Assembly (NCBI GenBank): GCA_026686845.1
Contig: JAIVEN010000010.1
Span: 38,786,001 to 38,850,000 of the forward strand
Origin: Adenanthera pavonina
Lineage: Eukaryota > Streptophyta > Magnoliopsida > Fabales > Fabaceae
DNA length: 64,000 bases
Reading direction: 5' to 3'
Made by a program: the position numbers and the translations under genes. The notes under the pieces are model-generated. The model was not told where the DNA came from, made no database searches, and saw nothing but the letters and a program-made list of their open reading frames with translations. Every line of letters begins with the position of its first letter. The first letter of the stretch is position 1. Below, piece by piece: positions 46,410-56,282 of this stretch.

Positions 46410-47705
46410 ACACATTGTGAAACTAACACTGGAGAACCAAAAAAGTAATAACAGAAGAATACCCAATCTAGATAATAACTACATTAAAACATCAAAGTCA
46501 CTTTTATTTTTTTATAAATAATAATTACATAATAAGACCAAACTAACTATTTTTTATTTATGAAAACTAACCAACTGGGCACATGCTCAATTTCTAAATT
46601 ACAAAAATATTTTTATAAATAACTTTTTTATTTGATATTAATTAAATTAATTATCACTGTTTTCATTATAAGTTTTGTATGTAAAGTTGAAAAGTTTGTT
46701 CACATGTGATTGTAATTATCGTTAATTTTATTTTTGTGTAAATATTCAAAATAAACTTGATGAGAACATGGAGGTATACAAAAATCAAAGCATAGTTTCG
46801 AGTCCTTTCAATTTTTTTTATAATTTTCACCATGCATTGTGAAAATACTTTCTCTTGTCTATATTATAAGAATTTTTTTTAAATTATTATTTGGTTCAAA
46901 ATATAAGGAGTTATATAATTTTTAGTAGAAGTTTATCTTTTTTATCCTTATTAATTATCATCTTGTAAGTTAAAAAAAAAAAAGAAAGAATAAATAAATT
47001 TTTAAAATAATTTTTATTGATAATTAATAAAAATAAAATTAAGATATTAAATTTTTTTAAAATTTTAAGACATGTAATTAATTTTTTTTAATAAATGTAA
47101 AATAGGTGAACCCCCATAATATGGATAGGGGGAGTAGCACCAAAGGATTAGAAAAAATAATGATAAGCAAAGACCCAATCAAAAGAATAATTACATCAAA
47201 GACCAAAGTGACCGTTATTTTTATTTTTACTTTTTATAAATAATAATTACATAGTAAGATCAAACTAATTAATTTTTATAAAAAATAACCAATTGGGTTC
47301 CTGCTCAATTTCTAAATTAAAAAAATAATTGTATGAACAATTTTTTTATTTGATGTTAATCATGTTAAGGATCACTATTTTATTTTGAGCTTTTTACGTT
47401 ATCTTGACAAATTTGTTTCTTAGGTACACCAAAAAGCATACCCAAATCAATTTTACAATATACGCTGTGAAAGAAATTAAGCACGAAGCCTAATTGGTGA
47501 GTCTTTTTTTAATAAAATATAGTTAGCTTGGTCTTCCATTGTAATTATTATTTATAAAAAATAAAAATAAAAGTCATTTTGGTATTAGTCAAGTTAATTA
47601 TCACTATTTTATTATGAACTTTTTATGTTAAGTTGAAAAATTACTTTCTTTGTGATTATAATTATCGTAAAAATTTTTTGTGTAAATATTTAAAGTAAAA
47701 AATGG
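46410..47705. repeat. duplicated and partly inverted blocks of about 300 bp
   Basis: A block at about 46410-46760 recurs at 47140-47420, sharing ATAAATAATAATTACATA.TAAGA, CTCAATTTCTAAATTA and TTTTTTATTTGAT.TTAAT. A third region is a mosaic: 47517-47583 is the reverse complement of about 47198-47272, and 47585-47700 is again in direct orientation to 46640-46760. A Stowaway MITE lies between the first two copies. Confidence 0.7.
46848..47134 (+). mobile_element. Stowaway-like MITE, subfamily B copy 2
   Basis: 287 bp between TA duplications at 46846-46847 and 47135-47136. The left end CTTTCTCTTGTCTATATTAT and the right end reverse complement CTCCCCCTATCCATATTATG agree at most positions. The interior matches 43655-43939. 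Confidence 0.85.
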
Positions 47706-48054
47706 TTTGTACAAGTAAAAGTAAAAGGCTGTATATCAAAATATTCAAATGTGAATCTTTCTCAATTATTTTATTTTGTTCCTATTATTTTTTCTTTTTT
47801 GAGAGTTTGAGGGTGTAAAAGTATTGTAAATAATTACATAAGCATAGAAATTTTATAATCTAGATAGAATTTCGTTAATTTTTTATGAATCATACTTAGT
47901 ATAATGTCATATCAAAATTAAATTCCAACTTCAAGTTTTATGAATATTTCAATATTCTACTTTATCAAAATTATATTTTTGTGTTTGATCAAGAAAAAAA
48001 AAGGAAGCAATAAAAGAACTACGTAGCTAACGCTTGACAGCTATCTATAGCATG

Positions 48055-48440
48055 AGGTGGGGGTCTCTCCTACGGAGACCTCAAATGCCGTGATCCTGCA
48101 GTAGCAGTAGTTTCCCCTTTTTTTTTTTATAAAATTATAGATAAAAAGTAAATTTTTCAAAAATAATGTAGATATATATATTTTATATAATTTTAAATTT
48201 CTTTGATATTTTGTTTTAATTACTAAAAAACTGCAAACTGTATAGATTTATATTTATCTAGTTTTTATTATATAATATTTTTTTAATAAATAAAAAATTT
48301 AAAACTATACAAAATATATATCTACATAATTTTTGAAAAATTTACATTTTATCTATAATTTTTAATTAAAAATAAATAAAAATCTACCACGGCAAGACCC
48401 TGATAGGGCCGCACGATCTTGCAAGAGAGACCCCTACCCT
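48055..48440. mobile_element. Mutator-like MITE with long terminal inverted repeats
   Basis: 386 bp element whose halves are imperfect reverse complements of about 165 bp. The outer ends are AGGTGGGGGTCTCTC (left) and GAGAGACCCCTACCCT (right). The inner arm matches over AATTATAGATAAAA.GTAAA and TTTTTCAAAAAT.ATGTAGA. Flanking 9 bp are TATAGCATG on the left and AATAGCATG on the right, eight of nine identical. Long inverted ends and a 9 bp target duplication are the marks of Mutator-like elements. There is no coding sequence, so it would need a transposase in trans. Confidence 0.83.
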
Positions 48441-49180
48441 AATAGCATGCAAAACTTCATTAAAGCCATATTTGCTACTACATTTGCAATAGCATTCATG
48501 TTTCTAGTGCAATACCTGACTATGGCTACCCAATCCCTATTTAGCATAGTTTTTATTTCTCCTAATAGGTCCCTCTCCATATGCTCCTCCTTGAAGCCGC
48601 AGTTCACAGCTTCGACCACCTCATCACAATCATTTTCTACCATAATAGAGCGGAAACCAAGATTCCAAGCTAACTTTAACCCCCATAACACACCCACGCC
48701 TCAGCATTGAAACAATTTCCTCTACCAATTTTGAACATGAATCCATGTATCACCTTTCCATTATGGTCATGAGCAATTCCTCCACTAGCTGCCAAATCTA
48801 TATCATTACTTAATGCTCCTTCAACATTAACTTTAATAGTGCCATTTGGCAAAGCACATCAAGTATTGCTTGTCCTTGTATCCTTGGTTCTATCCAGAAT
48901 ATCTCTCCCCCACCAAAACACACAAGCTTTCGTTTTGGCCCAGCATTCAGGGGGCTTTGCAATCTTATTATTAAAGATTCTATCATTCCCTGCTATCCAC
49001 TCATTATGAAGCGCAATGAGGAACCATATCTCCCATTTCACATCTTCTATCACCACTCTTTGCTCAATATTCCATTTTATCCACCTTACATGATCTCTAA
49101 TGGAATAGAATTCTATTCCAAGCATGCTAGGAATTAGATGGTGCCACAACTCATGTGCCTGACTGCAATAGCGCATGCAT
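48441..49180 (-). pseudogene. LINE-type reverse-transcriptase tail and RNase H remnant
   Basis: On the minus strand, 49176-48859 encodes a fragment typical of the region after plant LINE reverse transcriptase (HELWHHLIPSM..., WFLIALHNEWIAGNDRIFNN). It is followed after a break by an RNase H domain (about 48855-48450) with GTIKVNVEGA, ASGGIAHDHNGKVIHG, NCFNAEAW and LAWNLGFRSIMVENDCDEV. Two frames are needed, with a shift near 48690. The first catalytic position, normally D in LNTDG, is E here. It is therefore an inactive remnant. Its 3' side directly abuts the Mutator-like MITE. Confidence 0.78.
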
Positions 49181-52066
49181 CATGTCTTCGTTCCCATCTA
49201 GATAGATACTGCATCTTCCAGGGTTATGCAACCCACGAGACACTCTAGTTTATAACCAATGAAGAGGTTGGGAAAGAGAGGGTGTTGAAGTGATTTTTTT
49301 CTTTTTTGGTTAAACAAGCTTATGACTACTTTTTTACATGGTATATATGATAAATACAAACACATTTTTTTAAAATAAATTGTTAGATGTGCTACTCATG
49401 GGATTATGAATGTAATATAAAAAACTAGAACACATTAATACTACTTTAAATTCACTTTTTTTTAATCATACTTTTCAAATTGAAATTATTTTTCAAGACA
49501 TATTTAACAATTTAGAAATAAACAAATAGTGTCTTGCGTATTGCGCCGAAGCACGATCTAGTTAAATAAAAAAATTACATATTTTTAACATAAAATAAAG
49601 CTCAGAATTTGCCCCGTCATGTCCAATTGAGATTTTGTCGTCAGAAGCATGCTTTCAATATATGTCTTTAAACTTTTTTGTGTTGGACCAAAGGAAAAAT
49701 TAAGTAACAGCGCTACTAGAAAGTTATTAACCCTTTGGTTTGTCTATTTTCACCTACTTAATCGAACTTTGTCCAGTTTGATACTAAATGAATCGATTTG
49801 AAATCTTTATTTAAGGACATAATTAAGTATTCGAGATTCAAATATACGGATAGACGTATAAATGTTGTTTACGAACAAACAACCTGAAACTGCTGCCTAC
49901 CATAGAGTATCTATCTTACTCAATGATTTTTGTATGTGGTAATAATTAACTGAGAAATTTGCATGCCACATGTGACCCAAATTTAATTTAATTTACATAA
50001 TTTAACATGAGAATTTTTTTTTACTCGAAACAACTACAATATAGATACACACACATTCAATATGGCACTGAGTAACTTGATTCCACGGCCTCTCTTCACC
50101 CAGAATATACCTGATACCATTAAGTCATTAGCATTCCAGAATCCTATTCACACACAGAGCAGATATGGTGACTCATCTTGTCAGAAGTTAAAAAAAGGAA
50201 AGTAGATAAATAGAGAAAGGCTGTACCACGCAGAATGGTTTGTTATCTATGTGTGTGTGTGGGTAGGTTTGCCTCATTGCTTTGCTTTGTGACCTTTCCT
50301 TTCTCATCTCTCTCTTTCAACACTGCTTTTGCTTTCTATAAAAAACAACCTTTTGCAGCTCAACAACAGTACTAGTGTGCATTTACCTCCAAAACCCTTC
50401 TTCTCTTTAATTTCAAACATCTTTGAAGAGAGCCAGTGAGAGGACCACTCCGTCTCCACCACATGCTCCCCTTCAACATCACAGGCCCACTGCTTCTCTT
50501 GCTTTCAAAGTATTTTAAAGAAAAAAACAGTGTTATTACTGGCAGTATTTCTGATCATGGGCCGACTTTGATTTCAATAATCATGTTTTGTAATAAGAAG
50601 TAGACGATGACAACCACACTATTGATCATTAAAGCTTGCAATGCAGACAGATCCATTCAGCTAAATGTTTTCTGATTTTGACAACATAACATTGGTACCT
50701 CTATCTCTATATGCATAATTTACTTTCATATACTATTCTCTCTCAAAAAAAAAAATATATATATATATATATATAATACATCACTGTTGTAGAGAATCAT
50801 GCATAATCCAAACCGCTAAACAAATCTTACAAAAATGACGCTAAAAATGAGATTTGGACAAAAGGCCTATGCCTTTGGATATGTGATCTATAACACAGAG
50901 CCCATGGGCTTTTGTATCACAACAAGCTCATCACCAAGAAAAACATTGACATTATTTTAGAGTCAATCAAAATCAAAATTAAAAAAAAAAAAAATAACTG
51001 GGTGACATATGTCTTACAAACATTCCAAGCAAATGGCAAGCTCTGGAACCTTCGTGCATCATGCATGCCTTCATTAAATTAAAGCCATATTCCCACCCAT
51101 GACTTTTCTTTGAAGCTCAGAAGTCAGATTCTTTGCAACGGCAGCCACCTAAGGCCCCTTCACAACTGGTTTGGCCAGTAACCTGTCATATCCTTTCTGT
51201 CGACTTCCAAATCTCAATGATCAGCCCCATCTAATTCGAATCTCCCATGAACACATTCTATTCATTTTTTCGTAGTATCTTTCTTATTAACTTTAAATTG
51301 GACCCTTTTAAGACCTGTAATATATACTCAACTTTTAAAATTAAAGAGGTGTGTAGAAAAAATTAATTCGAACAACAATTAAATTTAATTTAAAATACTG
51401 TTTATTGATAATAATATTAAAAAGAAATATTTATTCCTGGCTTACAGGCAATAAAGCATGCTTATTATTAAAATACTTTCTTTTTTGGGTTCCTTAGTTT
51501 CAGATCAGTTTCCCAGTTGCCTTGATCCTTTTCAACGGTGAAGCATTCTTTGATCGGCAGCTATGCAAATATCAGATAATAGTAATATCATCTCCTTCTC
51601 GATCGGAAGATTTCTAGAAAGAACGAAGCTAGCGGCGTTGACAAGAAAGGTTGATTTGTTGAGTAAATGTGAATGAATATTATACAAAACAAACGAACGA
51701 ACAATAGGAGCGCGCTCAACTTTGTTGAAAACTTCAAAGTTCATGCATTCCAAACACGTCTTAGATACAAAGTCCGTCATCAAACACTCGTATCTTCCAA
51801 GAAAGTAAACGAATCAACCCTAACAGAAAAGAAGACCTCATTTTTATATCTATATAAATCCAAGTAAATGGTTAATTAGAATGAGCCGACTCTTTAGTCT
51901 TCCAAACGCGTCCTAAGAAATATAAAAAAAAGACATGTACAGTACGTCATCCCAGCTATATATATAGAGACCTGTTGTGCCGTTTCCATTTCGTCCTTCC
52001 TCACACGATCTGATCTTGATTCCATTGATCATTCTTACTTCAAAATTCATTTACACGAACTAGTCC
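49181..52066. other. intergenic region upstream of PAR1
   Basis: No protein gene recognised. At 50280-50560 there is a CT-rich stretch with a TATA-like CTATAAAAAAC (50336-50346) followed by GC-richer, leader-like sequence but no reading frame, possibly a non-coding transcription unit. A TA microsatellite lies at about 50754-50775. The PAR1 promoter occupies the last few hundred bases. Confidence 0.5.
51957..51966 (+). promoter_or_regulatory. candidate TATA box of PAR1
   Basis: TATATATATA about 100 bp upstream of the PAR1 ATG at 52067, followed by a C/T-rich leader. Spacing fits a plant core promoter with a short 5' UTR; inferred from sequence only. Confidence 0.55.
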
Positions 52067-53803
52067 ATGGCTCCTTCAACTAGATTGTGTTTGGTTCTCT
52101 TCGTCACCTCTCTTTTCGTTCACGCATCTTTGGGTAAGCACCTTATATCTTCTAAATCTTCTCATTTGTGTTGAGCTTTGTTTCAGTTTTATTAATTAAT
52201 ATCTCAACACAATCCTCCATGTATGTGTTGTGTTCTAAAGATTGGTGTAGAATAACTATTTGTTCTTTGGAAATTGAACGGAGCAGGTGAGATAGTGTGC
52301 GAGGAGTTGCCGAAGGACGTGTGTGCGTTCTCGATAGCATCGTCGGGGAAGAGGTGTGTGTTGGAGACGGGAAGGGGAAGGGACGGGAGGGTGGAGTATC
52401 AATGCCGGACGTCAGAGGTGGTGGTGGAGAGGATGTCGGAATACATAGAGAGGGAAGAGTGTGTGAAGGCTTGTGGTGTTGATCGGAAATCAGTGGGCAT
52501 TTCATCGGACGCCTTGCTTGACCCACATTTCACTGCCAAGCTTTGCTCTCCTCCTTGTTACAACAACTGCCCCAACATTGTCGATCTTTACTTCAACTTG
52601 GCCGCCGGTGAAGGTACGTACGTATATCATTCCTCCCATTTTCCTCTAATTTATACAATATTATGTGTCGCTATATATGTTTTGTTCTCATATTAGTAAC
52701 TAGATCATGATCATGTCTCTGTATTGTAATGAATTACGCTAATTATAATTTGTCATGAATAACGCAATTTGCTATAACTTATATATACATTGATAATATT
52801 AATAATGATATTGAATTCAAAAGGGTGAGAAACACATCTTTGTGTGCTAAGGCTTAACATGGACCCCGTGTTTATTGTATGTGAAGTTTATGGTGCTCCT
52901 GAAAAATATTAACGGACCGAATTGCTTGGTTTGATATATATAAAATCAACAAACCAGTCGGTGTATATATAGTCGACTGTCAAAATTAGCCGAACAAGAA
53001 TTAAGCAAGAACCCATAAAATTGATGTTAATTGGTCAGATTTGACACTAGCTGCATCGGTTTTGTATATTTACGTTTGTTAGTCTAAAGCTTAGGTTTCA
53101 TATTTTATGAAGAGATTTATGACATGCATGTTCTTTGGACCCTCAAATGTGAATGTACGTGAAACACAATAACATAAGATCAGACTATAATTAAATTCAA
53201 GAGAGAGAAAGAGAGAGAAGAAGATTGTCAGAATGAATGGTTTAGGTATTTCCAACAGCTATATATATGATTGATCATGACCTTCGTTGATGATCATGGT
53301 CACACCGGCCGTCCCTTCATTGTTTGGTGAAGTTGAAAATATTGACGTCACCTCTGAACTTTTCCAACCATTTATATGTCCATTAAACAAGAATAAACCT
53401 TACTTGAAGTTTCTACCTATTAATCAAGCATGCATGCTTTATCTGATTCATATATACATCTTTTTAGGAAATCTTACATCAATATAATAATGCCACCTCT
53501 AAAGAAAAAGTCGGCATGATCACCTTTTTAATTTCTTCAATGACTGGCAATTCTTTTTCTTGACCTGGTCATGCTTGATATACATTTAACTTCAAATTCA
53601 ATTAAGGTATAAATTAATGAAGAATTAATTATTGTTTTAATATTATATATTATGCAGGAGTATATTTGTCAGATCTCTGTGAGAAACAGAGGATCAACCC
53701 CCGTCGTGCCATGGTCGAGCTTATGAGCTCTGGAGCTGCCCCTGGTCCTATTTCTGCCGTTTCCGCGGATTTACAGTCAGCACCTGCTCCTTCTCCCCTC
53801 TAA
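52067..53803 (+). CDS. PAR1: PAR1 (photoassimilate-responsive) family secreted protein
   Basis: Small plant-specific secreted protein. The PAR1 family is named from a tobacco transcript induced by accumulating photoassimilates; its biochemical function is not established. Three exons: 52067-52133, 52287-52613 and 53658-53803, with GT-AG introns of 153 and 1044 bp, giving 179 aa. Residues 1-22 (MAPSTRLCLVLFVTSLFVHA and on) form a signal peptide, and exon 1 encodes little else. The mature part is Cys-rich, with GEIVCEELPKDVCAF, VEYQCRTSEV, ECVKACGVDR, KLCSPPCYNNCPNIVDLYFN and the family-typical GVYLSDLCEKQR. The C-terminus is Pro/Ala/Ser-rich (SAPAPSPL). No membrane segment follows, so extracellular or endomembrane localisation is likely. 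The Arabidopsis counterpart by position, from memory, is At3g54040. Confidence 0.93.
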
Positions 53804-56282
53804 ACGGCACCGTTTTCGTCTGCTCAAATTTCTCTCTTTCTTTTGCAGCCATGGTGTACATTAGATGACATAATAATATTAGCACATTAATTAGCATTTA
53901 TATATTCAGGAAATTAATGTGGGTTTTGTTTTGGGGTTTTGGTTCAACAATATTTTATGTATTGTTGAACATGAATTCGGATCTTGTTTCTTGTTTTCTT
54001 CCAGAATATTGAGTTGGACATGGTGTACTATTACATTCTATTATATTATTTGTTATATTATATTATTGTTTATTTTGTCATGCGTTTATTTACGGATAAT
54101 GCTTCTTGTTACCCTCCTATTCATCCTTTGTAATATATAAACATATATATATGTATGTATGCAATTATGTATGTATATATGTATGAGATAGTAATCATTT
54201 AAAAAAAATTTGAAAATTAAATTAACATTTATTTAAAAAAAAAAGTATCACTTATACCTTTTAAAGTTATTACTGATTTTTTTTCAATAATTACCACTCA
54301 TATTTCTTATAATCATAAATTAAAAAAAAATCCTTGAAATAACTTACATATTAAATTATAACTTTAAAATAATTGACAATAACTCTAAAAAATATTAATA
54401 CTAATTTTAGGGGTTACTTAATATGATGAAAGGAGGGGAGGAAAGTAGATCATTAGATACTGTTTGATTTAAAAAATATGTAATTTCTTAGAAAGTTTAG
54501 CTTAATTTGAAAATTTTTATTTTCCAAGCAGTTTATAATATTTTATTAAAAATATCCTTAACTATTTAATCAATTTCTTTAATAAAAAAGATATTAATAT
54601 TTTTAACAACATATTTATTTTAAAAAATAATTAAACTTCCAAGGAATAAAAAAAATTAACCAAGCAAGTACAGTATAAATTTTTCTAAAAGTTAACTTTC
54701 TGGCACTAGAAATATACTAAATAATCCCTTAATTTTTAAGACCTTTGAAAATAAATTATTATTTCATTGGCATATTTGGGTTCCACCGTATTTGAGGCTT
54801 TTTTTCTTTTTTTGGCCCAAGAGGGGTATGACTTTTATATTAAAGGGTTATGTATGCTCAAGAGTTAAGATTCTATTCAAACAGACGCCTTAAGTGATGT
54901 TTTGTTACACATGGGAAGAGACGAAAAGTTATTTAATTTTGAATCTTCCCTGTTAAAAAGTTGAGAGTGAGTTCCAAATTATGAGTAAAGTTGTAAATTT
55001 AAGAATTCTAGTTGCACGTTTCTATGATTGTTATTTGTTCAAAAAGTTAAATTTAAATATTTTCCTATAAAAAATGGGAAGTAAGTTACAACTTACAAGT
55101 GAAGGAATAGTAAATTCAAGAATCCAAATTGTAATTTCTAAAATATTGAGTCAATTTTAAAAAAATAAATTTGAATCTTGGTACTTAAAAGGTGGAGAAT
55201 GAATTAAAAATTATTTATGAACAAAGTTGCAAATTCAAGAAATTAAGCTGTAAATTAGGGTGAAGATAATTAAGTAATTTAACAATGAAATTAGGATCAC
55301 TTCATGACTTTTACTCTTGTATTCTAATCCTGAAATGTTTTGATTTTAAATTATAATTAAATTGCTATTTTAGTCATTAACTATATTCTCCTATAGTTAA
55401 CTCTATAATAGAAATTAATGTGATTGCTAAGAATGCATATTAAATTAATTAAATTAAATATTACTTTCTAGATCAGTATAACATACTTATAATTATTTAC
55501 ATTAATAAATTTCTCAAAAAAAGAGTTTAAAATTTCATTTTTTATTCTTATTAATTAAAATAATATAAATATAATTTAACTAGCAATCATTATTATGAGT
55601 CAGAGAGAGAAAATAAACCAACCAATTATGAAGAGTATGTTTGAATTAGTTTTTTCATAATTGATTATAAAAATAAATAATTTTTCATAATTAATTATGA
55701 GAATAAGTAATTATCTCAAAAATTATTTAGGTTTAAATGTTTTTAATTGAAAAATGATTTTGAGAAAATAAATATATTTAAATTTTAAAGATTTAAATAA
55801 TTATTAAGTTGATAATAAGAGAAGAAGTGAAATAAATAATTATAAAAAGATAAAAATAAAAAATTTTTGTTTATAAAATTTTAGAAATTTAAATGAATAT
55901 TAAATATTTCTGAAGTATCTGACCCATCACTTAAATAAATTCTTATGTACATAAACCTATGAACTCCCAAACTATATCCAAACTGACACGAAGTGAAACA
56001 TCCAGTGCTTTTTTTTTCAAGAAACAATTTTTGAGACTGTAATGTGAAAAAGTAAAACTATTGCATGCAATTTTTACAAGACTAACACCTTAGCCCAACA
56101 TAAAAGCTTCCAGAAGACTTAGTACAAAAGAAAAACTGAAATTCACGAGAGTTGAAAAACGCAGACTCGAGCAAATCCCGATACATTTGCCCTCTTTAGT
56201 CTGCTTCGTTCTCTACTATTTACACTCTCTAGTGCTGTACTTCAAGTTAGCTATAGTGCGGTGATTGTGAAGGGAGTGTTAG
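53804..56282. other. AT-rich intergenic DNA between PAR1 and MYB
   Basis: 3' flank of PAR1 to about 54150, including ATGTATGT-type short repeats at 54148-54185. Then AT-rich DNA with no recognisable gene. From about 56180 the sequence is GC-richer and is the likely promoter or leader of the MYB gene. Confidence 0.55.

Noticed and set aside
50370..50700. Possible microRNA precursor
   Set aside because: I compared by eye with the common conserved plant microRNAs and found no match or clear complementary arm; kept only as a possible non-coding transcript.
52152..52526. 124-codon minus-strand Pro/Ser-rich frame over PAR1 exon 2
   Set aside because: Antisense to PAR1; composition reflects the complementary GA-rich coding strand.
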